A DNA stretch of 64,000 nucleotides from assembly GCF_041321145.1 (NCBI RefSeq), contig NZ_JBGGWA010000006.1, forward strand, positions 1 to 64,000, in the 5' to 3' direction. The stretch comes from Paraburkholderia sp041321145 (GTDB lineage: Bacteria > Pseudomonadota > Gammaproteobacteria > Burkholderiales > Burkholderiaceae). Below, one piece after another: positions 1-9,118 of the stretch; position 1 is the first letter of the stretch, and each line of letters opens with the position of its first letter. The position numbers and the translations under genes are program-made. The notes under the pieces were generated by a model that had not been told where the DNA came from, did no database searches, and was given only the letters and a program-made list of their open reading frames with translations.

Positions 1-133
1 CCGCGATTAAGCGAGCCAACAAGGCGTCCATTCAACCCGCGTTAGCGACTCGACCGTTGCCTCGCGCCGGCCCGCACTTCGGCGCCGCAAACGGCCAGGT
101 CATACACGGCATTGCAGCCGGATCGATTTGCGC

Positions 134-412
134 TCAGCGCGGCAGAGGATGCGGCGAGTGAGCGGACGCACGCGCGCCCAGCGCTGCGGCCTCTTCATCT
201 TCCGGCTCCGCGGACAGATCCCGCCTGAAAGTCTCGGCGAGGAAAAACGCGCACACCAGGCTCAGCAACCCTGTCGCCGCGATATAGATCGAAATGGGCA
301 GCGTCTGGCCATACGTGGCGAACAGATAGGTGGCGATCAATGGCGTCGGTCCTGACGTGATGATGCCGGCGATCTGATACGGCAGCGACGCACCCGTGTT
401 TTTGTACGTCCA
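134..412 (-). pseudogene. C-terminal remnant of an MHS-family MFS transporter
   Basis: The minus strand from about 412 to the stop at 134-136 encodes roughly 90 residues that read like the last two membrane segments of a metabolite:H+ symporter of the ShiA/ProP type. The block starts with the typical YKNTGASLPYQIAGI and continues SGPTPLIATYLF, then a final hydrophobic helix and a charged tail. An in-frame stop at 416-418 lies directly upstream and nothing like the first ten membrane segments follows, because the sequence there is the arsR upstream region. I read this as a 5'-truncated, dead gene left by a deletion. A short functional peptide is unlikely. The 133 bases before it hold nothing I recognise. 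Confidence 0.7.
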
Positions 413-448
413 TAGCTACCGACCCCATCAACAGTAATGGCTTCGCAC

Positions 449-468
449 ATATCGCGAAATTCCGATAT
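449..468. promoter_or_regulatory. inverted repeat upstream of the ArsR-type gene, candidate operator
   Basis: ATATCG (449-454) and CGATAT (463-468) form perfect 6-bp arms around an 8-bp spacer, about 80 bp before the arsR-type start. ArsR/SmtB dimers bind such AT-rich interrupted palindromes, so this is a plausible autoregulatory operator. Binding is inferred. Confidence 0.4.
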
Positions 469-549
469 ATGATTCGTCTTGTAGCGATGCAGACACGTGA
501 ACGCTTACCGGCGCCACGCCTGTCTTGTTGACGACTTGAAACGAACCCC

Positions 550-852
550 ATGACGCTTGATATCGACGCGATCCATAAGGCGCTTGCCAATCCTGTCCGC
601 AGGGAGATTCTCGGCTGGCTGCGCGAGCCGTGTGCGCATTTCGCCGATCAGGAACTGCCGCTCGATCACGGCGTGTGTGCCGGCAAGATCGATGCGCGCT
701 GCGGCCTGTCGCAGTCCACCGTGTCGGCGCACCTCGCTGCCTTGCAGCGGGCTGGGCTCGTCACGTCAAAGCGGGTCGGTCAATGGGTGTTTTTCAAACG
801 CAACGAGCCCGTCATTCAGGCGTTTCTAGCGCACATGAACACCGAGCTCTGA
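550..852 (+). CDS. ArsR/SmtB-family winged-helix transcriptional regulator
   Basis: 100-residue protein with the compact ArsR fold. The N-terminal helix carries ALANPVRREILGWL, the recognition helix is SQSTVSAHLAAL (about residues 54-65), and the beta-wing is RVGQWVFFKR. Cysteines are at 28, 43 and 51. They do not form the classical ELCVCDL metal site, so sensing of electrophiles or redox state by thiols is more likely than arsenic sensing. The gene lies about 95 bp upstream of an Old Yellow Enzyme gene on the same strand, which suggests that it represses itself and that reductase, as ArsR-type regulators beside alkene reductases do elsewhere. The ligand is unknown. Confidence 0.85.
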   Translation: MTLDIDAIHKALANPVRREILGWLREPCAHFADQELPLDHGVCAGKIDARCGLSQSTVSAHLAALQRAGLVTSKRVGQWVFFKRNEPVIQAFLAHMNTEL

Positions 853-948
853 GCGCTTCATCCGCATCGCCGCGCTTTTTTCGCTTATTTCATTCGCGCC
901 GTTTTTTTCAGGCTCGGGCCACGCGCCCGCCACCCAAGGTGAACTCAT

Positions 949-2010
949 ATGCCGACTCTTTTTGACCCGCTCCAGATTGGCGACATCACGTTGTCGAATC
1001 GCATCATCATGGCGCCGCTCACGCGTCAACGCGCTGAAGAAATCCGCGTGCCGAACGCGCTCATGGCGAAGTATTACGCCGAACGCGCCACGGCAGGCCT
1101 GATCATCAGCGAAGCCACGTCCGTCACACCGCAAGGCGTCGGCTACGCCGACACGCCGGGCATCTGGTCGCAGGAACAGGTTGAAGGCTGGAAGCTCGTC
1201 ACGAATGCCGTGCATGCAGCCGGCGGCAAAATCTTCCTGCAACTGTGGCACGTCGGCCGTATTTCGGACCCGCTGTTCCTCAACGGCGAACTGCCGGTGG
1301 CGCCGAGCGCAATCGCAGCCCAGGGGCACGTGAGCCTCGTGCGCCCGGAACGTCCGTACGTGACGCCGCGCGCCCTGGAACTCGATGAAATCGCCGGTGT
1401 GGTCGAAGCGTTCCGCCAAGGCGCGGAAAATGCAAAAGCAGCGGGTTTTGACGGCGTGGAAGTGCACGGCGCGAACGGCTATCTGCTCGACCAGTTCCTG
1501 CAGGACAGCACCAACAAGCGTACCGACGCTTATGGCGGCCCGATCGAAAACCGCGCCCGTCTGCTGCTCGAAATCACCGACGTCTGTATCGGCGTCTGGG
1601 GCGCGAACCGTGTCGGCGTACACCTCGCACCGCGCCGCGACGCACACGCCATGGGCGACTCCGATCCGGCCGCAACCTTCGGCTACGTGGCTCGCGAACT
1701 CGGCCAGCGCAAGATTGCGTTCATCGCCGCACGCGAAGCGCTCGGTGACGACCGTCTCGGCCCGCAACTGAAGAAGGCCTTCGGCGGCCCGTACATCGCG
1801 AACGAAAAATTCACCAGGGAAACCGCGCAGCACGTGCTCGACGCGGGTGAAGCGGACGCGGTGGCGTGGGGTCAGTTGTTCATCGCGAATCCGGATCTGG
1901 TGCGCCGCTTCGAGACGAATGCGCCGTTGAACAAGCCAAATCCGGCCACGTACTATGCACGCGGCGAGACCGGCTACGTGGATTATCCGGCGCTGGAAGC
2001 GGTGGAATAA
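949..2010 (+). CDS. Old Yellow Enzyme family alkene reductase (NADH:flavin oxidoreductase)
   Basis: 353 residues, full length for the OYE/NemA class. It is an FMN-binding TIM barrel expected to reduce activated C=C bonds of enones, maleimides and nitro compounds with NAD(P)H in the cytoplasm. Visible motifs are MAPLTR near residue 22, LWHVGR near 100, the substrate-activating pair in VHGANGYLLDQF near 173, and TDAYGG for FMN phosphate and loop contacts. The start is set by AAGGTGA 6 bases upstream of the ATG. It follows an ArsR-type regulator with several cysteines, consistent with induction by reactive electrophiles. Of OYE subgroups it reads as NemA/XenB-like; the natural substrate cannot be deduced. 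Confidence 0.92.
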   Translation: MPTLFDPLQIGDITLSNRIIMAPLTRQRAEEIRVPNALMAKYYAERATAGLIISEATSVTPQGVGYADTPGIWSQEQVEGWKLVTNAVHAAGGKIFLQLWHVGRISDPLFLNGELPVAPSAIAAQGHVSLVRPERPYVTPRALELDEIAGVVEAFRQGAENAKAAGFDGVEVHGANGYLLDQFLQDSTNKRTDAYGGPIENRARLLLEITDVCIGVWGANRVGVHLAPRRDAHAMGDSDPAATFGYVARELGQRKIAFIAAREALGDDRLGPQLKKAFGGPYIANEKFTRETAQHVLDAGEADAVAWGQLFIANPDLVRRFETNAPLNKPNPATYYARGETGYVDYPALEAVE

Positions 2011-2025
2011 GCGGTTCATGCGGCG

Positions 2026-2553
2026 TCACGCAAGGTCACGCCGCATGAACACGCGCTTCGATTCGTCGAGTCCGCGCGCAATATGCGCGTCGCGCCGCGC
2101 GATCAGCGCCGCATCGAGTTCGGCCTCTTCGATATCGCGAAAGCCGAGCCGCCGATAGTACGGTGCGTTCCATGGCACCTCGCGAAACGTTGACAACGTG
2201 AGTTGCGTCACCTGGTGCGCGCGTGCCAGTTGCGCGACCTGTTCGAGCAGCGCCGCGCCGATGCGCTGCCCGGCATGCGAGGTGAGCACGTCGAGCTCCT
2301 GGACATAGAAGCGCGTGGGCTGCGGCTCGAACATCACGAACCCGACGCACGTCTCACCGGCATCCACGGCGACGACGATCTGTTGTGCGGCGATCTTGCG
2401 GTTGACGATTTCCACTTCCATCGGCGGTGCATCGGCGATACCGGTCATGCCGACGGTGGCGAAGCGTTGGCCGGCCTCGAATTCGATGGTGCGGATCGCA
2501 CTTGCATCGTGCGGCGCGGCAAAGCGGAACATGAGGTTGGAAGCGTCTTGCAT
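2026..2553 (-). CDS. GNAT-family N-acetyltransferase
   Basis: 175 residues from the ATG at 2553. The frame stays open further upstream, but that extension is low-complexity and unlike GNAT sequences. The core shows the acetyl-CoA site A motif around VLTSHAGQRIGAALLEQV and the C-terminal GNAT signature NAPYYRRLGFRDIEEAEL. It is convergent with the OYE gene, with 15 bases between stops. The acceptor substrate is unknown; a small-molecule amine or a protein N-terminus is possible. Confidence 0.85.
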   Translation of the reverse strand: MQDASNLMFRFAAPHDASAIRTIEFEAGQRFATVGMTGIADAPPMEVEIVNRKIAAQQIVVAVDAGETCVGFVMFEPQPTRFYVQELDVLTSHAGQRIGAALLEQVAQLARAHQVTQLTLSTFREVPWNAPYYRRLGFRDIEEAELDAALIARRDAHIARGLDESKRVFMRRDLA

Positions 2554-2689
2554 AGGCGTTTTCGTAGGTTTTGCGGGCACTATTCCGGAACACACGCCCC
2601 GATATTGACATTCCCCCCGCGAAATAAACAAGTGCCCAGACGGCCACGGGACTAAACTCCTGAACACCTGAATTTACCTTCGACCCAAG

Positions 2690-3337
2690 ATGGATCTGAT
2701 GCATCTGCTGCAGGTCGCCCTGCACTTCGACCAGCACCTGAGCGGCTTGATCGTGCAATACGGCACGGCCGTCTATGCGATGCTGTTTCTCGTCGTGTTC
2801 GTGGAAATCGGTTTCCTGCCGCTATTCTTTTTGCCTGGCGATCCGCTGATTTTTATCTGCGGTGGCCTCGCCGCCGCGGGCGCGCTGAACGTCTGGCTCG
2901 TGATCCCCTTGCTATTCGCCGCCACCGTGGCCGGCAGCATTGTCGACTATGCGATCGGCCGCGCGATCGGCGAAAAAGTCTATACCGCCGACTATCGCTG
3001 GCTCGACAAGAATGCACTGCGTAAAGCGCACGCTTTCTATGAAGCACGCGGCGGCCTGACCTTTCTGCTGTCGCCGTTCATTGCCGTCGTGCGCACCTTC
3101 GCGCCTTTTGTCGCCGGCGTTTCGCGCATGACGTTCGCACGTTTCGTGTCGTTCGTCACCGCGGGCGCCGCGCTGTGGATCGTGTCGCTGGTGGCGGCCG
3201 GCTATCTGTTCGGCAACGTGCCGCTGGTGCGCGATCATATGAGCTCGATCGTGCTGCTGGGCGTCTCGCTCGGCGTCGGCTCGTTGCTGGTCAGCGCCGT
3301 ATGGCGCTTCGTCAACCGTCGGTTGCGCGCGCACTGA
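2690..3337 (+). CDS. DedA-family integral membrane protein
   Basis: 215 residues with the DedA/VTT architecture: an N-terminal amphipathic helix (LIVQYGTAVYAMLFLVVF), the family block FLPLFFLPGDPLIF, a re-entrant segment, GGLTFLLSPFIAVVRTFAPFVAG with its conserved arginine, and two C-terminal helices. DedA proteins sit in the inner membrane and are tied to lipid scrambling or flotation, membrane-potential maintenance and resistance to cationic compounds. The start codon has only a weak upstream AAG. It is monocistronic or loosely linked to the dehydrogenase 64 bases downstream. Confidence 0.88.
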   Translation: MDLMHLLQVALHFDQHLSGLIVQYGTAVYAMLFLVVFVEIGFLPLFFLPGDPLIFICGGLAAAGALNVWLVIPLLFAATVAGSIVDYAIGRAIGEKVYTADYRWLDKNALRKAHAFYEARGGLTFLLSPFIAVVRTFAPFVAGVSRMTFARFVSFVTAGAALWIVSLVAAGYLFGNVPLVRDHMSSIVLLGVSLGVGSLLVSAVWRFVNRRLRAH

Positions 3338-3401
3338 AATTCGCGGAGATCGTGGTGACACGGTCTGCTTTGCGCTATCCCCCCAGCCCTGAGGCCCCTC
3401 A

Positions 3402-4319
3402 ATGAACAATCCAGCAGCCCCCTCTTCGACCGATGCAGTGCGCCGCGTCACCTTTCTCGGCCTCGGCGTCATGGGTTATCCGATGGCCGGCCATCTGGCG
3501 AAAGCCGGCCTCGACGTGACGGTGTACAACCGTACCGCGCAAAAATCCGGGCAGTGGGTCTCCGAGTACGGCGGACGCGCCGCACCCACGCCGCGCGAAG
3601 CGGCGGACGGCGCCGAACTGGTGCTGGCGTGCGTGGGCAACGACGAAGACCTGCGCAGCATCACCCTCGGCGACCAGGGCGCGTTTGCGGGCATGGCGCG
3701 TGGCACGACCTTCGTCGATCACACTACCGCCTCGGCCAATGTCGCCCGGGAACTCGCGGAAATCGCGGGCACGCAGGGTTTGCACTTTATCGACGCGCCG
3801 GTCTCCGGCGGCGAGTCCGGGGCGCAAAACGGCAAGCTGACGATCATGTGCGGCGGCGACGCGGCAACGTTCGAACGTTGCGCGGCGACGCTGCGCCATT
3901 ACGCGGCCGCCGTCACGCTGATCGGCTCGACGGGCGCCGGCCAGCTGGCCAAAATGGTCAATCAGATCTGCATCGCCGGCATGGTGCAAGGCCTGTCCGA
4001 AGCGATCCATTTCGGCGAGAACGCGGGTCTCGACATGGCGCGCGTCCTTGAAGTGATCGGCAAGGGCGCGGCTGCGAGCTGGCAGATGGAAAACCGCGGC
4101 AAGACGATGATCGAAGGCAAGTTCGATTACGGCTTCGCCGTCGACTGGATGCGCAAGGACCTCGGTTTCTGCCTCGACGAAGCGAAGCGCAAGGGCGTGT
4201 CACTGCCGGTCACCGCGCTTGTCGATCAATTCTACGGCGACGTTCAGGCACTGGGCGGCAGCCGCTACGACACCTCGAGTCTCATCTGGCGTCTGCGCAA
4301 GCTCACGCGTGCCGGCTAA
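3402..4319 (+). CDS. NAD(P)-dependent beta-hydroxyacid dehydrogenase (3-hydroxyisobutyrate dehydrogenase / tartronate semialdehyde reductase family)
   Basis: 305 residues. The N-terminal Rossmann fold starts with FLGLGVMGYPMAGHL. The substrate motif is DAPVSGGESGAQNGKL, and the catalytic-lysine helix is GAGQLAKMVNQICIAGMVQG, followed by the all-helical C-terminal domain (MENRGKTMIEGKFDYGFAVD). The family oxidises or reduces beta-hydroxyacids such as 3-hydroxyisobutyrate and tartronate semialdehyde. Sequence alone does not separate these. No valine-pathway or glyoxylate genes flank it here; mmsA lies 35 kb away. Confidence 0.85.
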   Translation: MNNPAAPSSTDAVRRVTFLGLGVMGYPMAGHLAKAGLDVTVYNRTAQKSGQWVSEYGGRAAPTPREAADGAELVLACVGNDEDLRSITLGDQGAFAGMARGTTFVDHTTASANVARELAEIAGTQGLHFIDAPVSGGESGAQNGKLTIMCGGDAATFERCAATLRHYAAAVTLIGSTGAGQLAKMVNQICIAGMVQGLSEAIHFGENAGLDMARVLEVIGKGAAASWQMENRGKTMIEGKFDYGFAVDWMRKDLGFCLDEAKRKGVSLPVTALVDQFYGDVQALGGSRYDTSSLIWRLRKLTRAG

Positions 4320-4380
4320 CGGGAATCGCTAGCGAGCGGACACCTGCGTCCGCCCACGAGCCCACTAGCCTGCGCACGCC

Positions 4381-5763
4381 CTATCTGCGCCAGCGCAGCG
4401 GACGGCGCAGGTGGGGCCGCTCCAGCCGCACCGCCGCACTCGCCGGAACCAGTTCGGGCATGCCGTCCAGTTGTCTGCCTTCGAGCCGCTCGCGCTCCTC
4501 GTCGGCCTCGACCGTTCTGGTCGGTTGTATGAAAAGCGCGGCCACGATCCCCACCCCAAGCAAACAGGCGGAAATCGTGAACGGCACGTTATAGCTGCCC
4601 GTTGTCTCGATCAGATAGCCGAACACCACGGGCGAAATCATGCCGGCGACGCCGAAGCCCGTGTTCATCATGCCGCCCGCCGTGCCCGCGTATTTACCGC
4701 CGATGTCGAGCGGCAAAGTCCACAACACAGGATTCGTGATCTCGAGAAAGAAGAACGACGCCGACAGGAACAGCACCGCCATCAGGGGATTGGTCGCGGA
4801 CACCATCGGCAGCAGGAACAAGAGCGAACCGCCCATGCCTACGACGAGTACGGTACAGCGCGCAAAGCGCAGGCGGCCGGTGCGCTTGTACAACTGGTCG
4901 GAGACGACGCCGCCCAAGGTATCGCCGATCACGCCGGCGAGCAGCGGCAGCGCGGTGAACAGCGCCAATTGCTTGAGATCGAAGCCGCGAGCCTCTTTCA
5001 GGTACGAAGGCAGCCAGGTCAGATAGACCCACAGCAGCCAGCCGTAGCAGAAGTCGACGAACGTGACGAGCCACATGCGACGGATCAGTTTGCGCCACGG
5101 CGTGACCGCACGCTTGGCGCGTTCGCAGTCGCCGGCGCGATAGCCGATCTCAGCCGTTTCCTCGGGCGTGATGCGGCGGTTCTGCTCCGGCGAGTTCGTA
5201 AAGACGCAGAGATACAGCACGGTCCACGCGAGACTCGCTACACCGAGCAGAATGAACGCGTCGCGCCAGCCGCCCGCCACCACCACCGCGAGCACGAGCG
5301 GCGGCGTGACCGCGCCGCCCAGACGCGCAAAGCTATGGGTGATGCCTTGAGCGAAACCCCGCTCCGCCACCGGCATCCAATAGGTAAAGGCACGCGTCGC
5401 CGTCGGGAACGCGCCGCCCTCGCCGATGCCTAGGGCGAACCGCAGCGCGACGAGCATCGCCACACTGCCGGCGAAGCCGGTGGCGAGCGTCGCCGCGCCC
5501 CAGATCACCGACAGCACCGTCAACACCAGCTTCGGCCCGTACTTGTCCGACAGCCAGCCGCCGATGATCTGCATGAATGCGTACGGATAAGCGAAAGCCG
5601 AGAACACGAGGCCGAGCTGAACCGTCGTCAGCCCCATTTCCTGCCGGATGATAGGGCCCGCCACGGCAATATTCACACGGTCGATGTACGAGATGAAATA
5701 CATCAGGCACATGACTGCCAGGATGATGTGGCGCGTCTTCACACGCCGCTTGAGCGTTTGCAT
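4381..5763 (-). CDS. sauU: MFS transporter of the anion:cation symporter group, SauU-like sulfoacetate importer
   Basis: 460 residues with 12 predicted membrane segments. The N-terminus has the ACS-type sequence MYFISYIDRVNIAVAGPIIR, and the MFS loop motif is GGWLSDKYGPK. The start at 5763 is chosen because AGGAGACAGC precedes it and the domain begins there. It is the last gene of a minus-strand set sauS-sauT-sauU with divergent sauR, the same gene content as the sauRSTU cluster for sulfoacetate use in Cupriavidus necator H16. By that context it should bring sulfoacetate into the cell. The substrate is inferred from neighbours; ACS carriers also move sugar acids and other organic anions. Confidence 0.8.
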   Translation of the reverse strand: MQTLKRRVKTRHIILAVMCLMYFISYIDRVNIAVAGPIIRQEMGLTTVQLGLVFSAFAYPYAFMQIIGGWLSDKYGPKLVLTVLSVIWGAATLATGFAGSVAMLVALRFALGIGEGGAFPTATRAFTYWMPVAERGFAQGITHSFARLGGAVTPPLVLAVVVAGGWRDAFILLGVASLAWTVLYLCVFTNSPEQNRRITPEETAEIGYRAGDCERAKRAVTPWRKLIRRMWLVTFVDFCYGWLLWVYLTWLPSYLKEARGFDLKQLALFTALPLLAGVIGDTLGGVVSDQLYKRTGRLRFARCTVLVVGMGGSLLFLLPMVSATNPLMAVLFLSASFFFLEITNPVLWTLPLDIGGKYAGTAGGMMNTGFGVAGMISPVVFGYLIETTGSYNVPFTISACLLGVGIVAALFIQPTRTVEADEERERLEGRQLDGMPELVPASAAVRLERPHLRRPLRWRR

Positions 5764-5895
5764 GCTGTCTCCTGTGTCTCTTATGTGACGCCGGCGGCGT
5801 CTATGGTCGTTCAATCCGTACTTCCGTACTGCGTCGAGCCGCGCGCCTGCCTCCTATGCTTGCCGCGCGATCCTCGCACGCCGACGCGTGTGCCC

Positions 5896-7554
5896 TCAAG
5901 TGGGCACCAGCTTCAGGCGCTGCACCTTGCCCGAGGGTCCACGGGGCAGTTCCGCGACGAAGCGAAACTCCTTCGGCGTCTTGTAGCGGCCCAGTTCGCG
6001 CAAACAGTGCGCGTGCAGATCCGCGATGTCGAGCGCGCCCTGCCCCTCTGCAATGCGAGGCACGATGAAGGCGACGATCTCCTGCCCGTAGGCAGGATCC
6101 GGCACGCCCACCACCGCCGCATCCAGCACGCCGGGGTGTTTGAGCAAGGCTTCATCGATCTCGCGCGGGGCGATGTTTTCGCCGCCCTTGATGATCAATT
6201 CCTTCGCGCGCCCGTTGATGTAGAAGTAACCGTCGCTGTCGCGATAGCCGAGGTCGCCAGTGCGTAGCCAGCCGTCGGCGGTGAAGGCCGCACGCGTTTC
6301 CTCGGGGCGCTTGTAGTAGCCGCGCATGACCTGCTCGCCCCGTAGCACCAGTTCGCCGCACTCGTCGGCTGCGCATTCGCGGCCGTCCCGGTCGATCACC
6401 TTCGCTTCACCGCCTGAAGGCAGGCCGATACTGCCGATTTTTCGGCGGTCCGGATCGTATGGATTGCTGAACACGGGCGCGGCGGTTTCGGTCATGCCCA
6501 TCGTTTCGATGATACCGACTCCGAAGCGCGCCTCGAACGCGCGGTGATGATCGACGGGCAACGCCGCCGACGCACTGCGGCAGAACCTCAGCGCGGACAG
6601 GTCGAACGTGCACGGTTCGTCGTTGTTGAGCAGATAGGCGACGATCGTCGGCACCACGTTGATCCATGTGCAACCGTGGCGCGCGACATCGCGCCAGTAG
6701 GTGCGCGCGGAAAAGCGCGGCGCCATGACCACCGAGCCGCCATGAAAAAGCGGCGCAAGCAGCGTCACGACGAGACCATTGATGTGATAAAGCGGCAAGG
6801 CGGCGAAGGCGCGGTCCCCGGTGCCGAGCCGGTGTTCGTGCGAAATGTTGCGGGCATTGGCCAGCAGGTTCCGATGGTCCAGCAGGACGCCCTTCGGTGC
6901 ACCCGTGGTGCCGGACGTGTACATCAGCAGCGCCACATCGCTCGCATCTGGCTCGCCGGCTGATGACGCCTGGGAATCCCATGCGGTTGCCGGCGACGCA
7001 CAAGACGCCCCCTCTGCCAACGCTCTTTGCGCGACGGCACTGCCTGCCGTTTCCAACAGCGCGGGTTCGACGCAAGCGGGCACAGACGCCACGGCGGCAT
7101 CGGGTTCCGTGCGAATCAGCGCAACGGTGCGGGTGATGTCTTGCTCGCGCAGTCCGTCTATCGCGCTCGACATAGCCGCATGCGTATCGTCGGAAACAAA
7201 GACCATGCGCGTGTCCGAATGCTCCACGATGTAGCGCAACTGCGACGGCTGGCACAACAGATTGAGCGGGTTGGCGACGAGCCCGCTGTACATCGCCGCG
7301 AGCAGCAGCCTTGCCGTATGGATACCGTTGCCCATGAAGACCGACACGACATCGCCGGCCTTCAGGCCTGCTTCGTGAAAGGCCGTCTCGAGCGTGCGGC
7401 AGTCGTCGCGCAGTGCCGCGAAGGTCAACACGCCGGCAGGCGCAGCCGTACCGCCGTCCTCGGCGCATTCGGGGGCCGCCAGCAGGAACGGCTTGTCGGG
7501 ATACTGCGCGGCGCGCGCGTCGATCAGCGCGCGGATGGTGTGAGGCGTCTTCAT
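5896..7554 (-). CDS. sauT: AMP-forming acyl-CoA synthetase, SauT-like sulfoacetate-CoA ligase
   Basis: 552 residues of the ANL superfamily. The P-loop-like motif is YTSGTTGAPKGV; other family motifs are MGMTETAAP, GWLRTGDLGYRDSDGYFYINGR and the C-terminal catalytic lysine in PRGPSGKVQR. The ATG overlaps the sauS stop as ATGA, so the two are probably translationally coupled. In the sauRSTU pathway the enzyme activates sulfoacetate to sulfoacetyl-CoA with ATP, and the next enzyme reduces it. A long alanine-rich insertion between about residues 165 and 215 is less conserved than the rest. General fatty-acid ligases share these motifs, so the assignment depends on the adjacent sauS. Confidence 0.85.
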   Translation of the reverse strand: MKTPHTIRALIDARAAQYPDKPFLLAAPECAEDGGTAAPAGVLTFAALRDDCRTLETAFHEAGLKAGDVVSVFMGNGIHTARLLLAAMYSGLVANPLNLLCQPSQLRYIVEHSDTRMVFVSDDTHAAMSSAIDGLREQDITRTVALIRTEPDAAVASVPACVEPALLETAGSAVAQRALAEGASCASPATAWDSQASSAGEPDASDVALLMYTSGTTGAPKGVLLDHRNLLANARNISHEHRLGTGDRAFAALPLYHINGLVVTLLAPLFHGGSVVMAPRFSARTYWRDVARHGCTWINVVPTIVAYLLNNDEPCTFDLSALRFCRSASAALPVDHHRAFEARFGVGIIETMGMTETAAPVFSNPYDPDRRKIGSIGLPSGGEAKVIDRDGRECAADECGELVLRGEQVMRGYYKRPEETRAAFTADGWLRTGDLGYRDSDGYFYINGRAKELIIKGGENIAPREIDEALLKHPGVLDAAVVGVPDPAYGQEIVAFIVPRIAEGQGALDIADLHAHCLRELGRYKTPKEFRFVAELPRGPSGKVQRLKLVPT

Positions 7555-8996
7555 TTGCCATACCTCGCAAAGAAATCCCCGAGCACGTCGTCGAGTTCGG
7601 GGACGCGCTCCTCGATCGGGTAGGCCACGCGCGTGATGTTCAGATAATGGTGAAAGTTGAGATTGCTCGAGAAATTGTTGCGGCCCCACGTTCCGCATCC
7701 CATCGAGAGCGAGAATGGCAAGCCGTTATCGAAGTTGCCGCCGGTCGCGAGGCAATGTGCCTGATTCACGATCACGCGCGCCACCGGCAGCGTCGAACCG
7801 AGCTGCACCGCTTGGCCCGAATCGGTGGAATGCAGGCCGACCGAGTGCCCTGCGCCCATGTAGGCATAGACGCCGCGCACGATGTCGGCAGCGGCGTCGA
7901 AGGTTTCCGCGCGATAAACGGTCAGCACCGGCGCGAGCTTCTCGCCCGAGAAGGGGTAGTCCGCGCCGAAGCCGGTTTCCTCGACCATCAGGAATGCGGG
8001 CTCACGTGCGGCAATCTCGTCGAGGCCCGCCGCCCGTGCAATCGACGCGGCCGAGCGCGCGGTGCAGTGTGCCGATAACTTGCCGTTCGACCACAAGGCG
8101 GCCTGCAGTCGCGCCTTTTGCGCTGCATCGAGCATCACGCCACCGCAGGCGGCCAGTTCGGCCAGCATGTCGTCGTACACCGCGCCTTCGATCACCACAC
8201 TGTTTTCGGATGAACAACTCGTGGCGTTATCGAACGTTTTCGAGCGCGCGATCTTGTGCGCCGCATCATGCAAATCGGCCGACGCGGTGACAATCGAAGC
8301 AACGTTCCCCGCGCCCACGCCGAACGCGGGCGTCCCGCTTGCATAGGCCATCCGGACATTCGCCTGCGAGCCGGTCGCCACGACCAGATCGCACTGCCGC
8401 ATCAGTTCAGCGGTGGCCGCCTTGCTGATCGGCGCGGGCAACATCTGGACGAGGTCGGCCGCGAGCCCGACTTTGGCGAATTGCGCGTGAATGAATTCGA
8501 TCAGCAGCGCGCACGACGAATAGCCCTTGGGCGAGGGCGCCACAATGACGGCATTGCCGCATTTGAGGGCGTTGACGATCTTGTTGATCGGCGTGGCCGC
8601 CGGATTGGTGGACGGCGTGATCGCCGCCACCACGCCGACCGCCCGCGCGATCTCGACGATGCCGGTGGCGTCATGACGCGCGATCACGCCCGTGGTCTTC
8701 TGCCCACGTAGATCGCGCAACAGCCCGAGCGTCTTGCGATAGTTCTTGCGGAATTTGTCGTCCGCATTGCCGAGACCGGTGTCGCGCACCGCCAGTTCGG
8801 CAAGCTGCCGGTTGCGCACGGGCTCCATGATCGCCCACGCGGCGGCGTCGGCGGCGGCATCGAGCACGTCTTGTCCCGCGGCTTCGAATCCGCGCTGAGC
8901 GGCGCGCGCGCGTTCCACGATTGACGCGACGACGCGTTCGACTTCGCCGTGTGCGCTCGCGTGTGCTGCTTCGGCTGCTGTGGCCCTGACGTTCAT
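7551..8996 (-). CDS. sauS: CoA-acylating sulfoacetaldehyde dehydrogenase
   Basis: 481 residues of the short CoA-acylating aldehyde dehydrogenase group, related to EutE and the AdhE N-terminus. The nucleotide-binding segment includes ITPSTNPAATPINK. The catalytic cysteine lies in FDNATSCSSENSVV, and SMGCGTWGRNNFSSNLNFHH matches acylating enzymes. It should reduce sulfoacetyl-CoA to sulfoacetaldehyde and CoA in the cytoplasm, supplying Xsc encoded 8.5 kb away. The start at 8996 has GGAG 10 bases upstream. It is the first gene of the sauSTU operon, divergent from sauR, with inverted repeats between them. Other acylating dehydrogenases are possible in isolation, but the neighbourhood strongly supports SauS. 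Confidence 0.87.
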   Translation of the reverse strand: MNVRATAAEAAHASAHGEVERVVASIVERARAAQRGFEAAGQDVLDAAADAAAWAIMEPVRNRQLAELAVRDTGLGNADDKFRKNYRKTLGLLRDLRGQKTTGVIARHDATGIVEIARAVGVVAAITPSTNPAATPINKIVNALKCGNAVIVAPSPKGYSSCALLIEFIHAQFAKVGLAADLVQMLPAPISKAATAELMRQCDLVVATGSQANVRMAYASGTPAFGVGAGNVASIVTASADLHDAAHKIARSKTFDNATSCSSENSVVIEGAVYDDMLAELAACGGVMLDAAQKARLQAALWSNGKLSAHCTARSAASIARAAGLDEIAAREPAFLMVEETGFGADYPFSGEKLAPVLTVYRAETFDAAADIVRGVYAYMGAGHSVGLHSTDSGQAVQLGSTLPVARVIVNQAHCLATGGNFDNGLPFSLSMGCGTWGRNNFSSNLNFHHYLNITRVAYPIEERVPELDDVLGDFFARYGK

Positions 8997-9018
8997 ACGG
9001 TTCACTCCGGACTGAAAA

Positions 9019-9038
9019 GATTGGCGTTGGTACCAATC
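9019..9038. promoter_or_regulatory. GATTGG-N8-CCAATC inverted repeat in the sauS leader
   Basis: Perfect 6-bp arms at 9019-9024 and 9033-9038 lie 23 bp before the sauS start and contain the 10-bp palindrome TTGGTACCAA. It is a candidate operator or part of the sauS promoter, not tied to a particular protein. Confidence 0.35.
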
Positions 9039-9118
9039 TAGTGAGCCGTGGCTGCTTCGGAGTCCCGTTTTTTGAACTATCCCTTGCGCTGAGCTGCCGA
9101 GAATCGAAAAATGCAAAA

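Noticed and set aside
1..133. start of another gene at the window edge
   Set aside because: No frame with recognisable sequence or ribosome binding site; only the downstream flank of the transporter remnant.
826..2019. 397-residue minus-strand frame opposite the Old Yellow Enzyme gene
   Set aside because: Composition is Arg/His/Ala-rich and mirrors high-GC third positions of the true gene; no motif seen.
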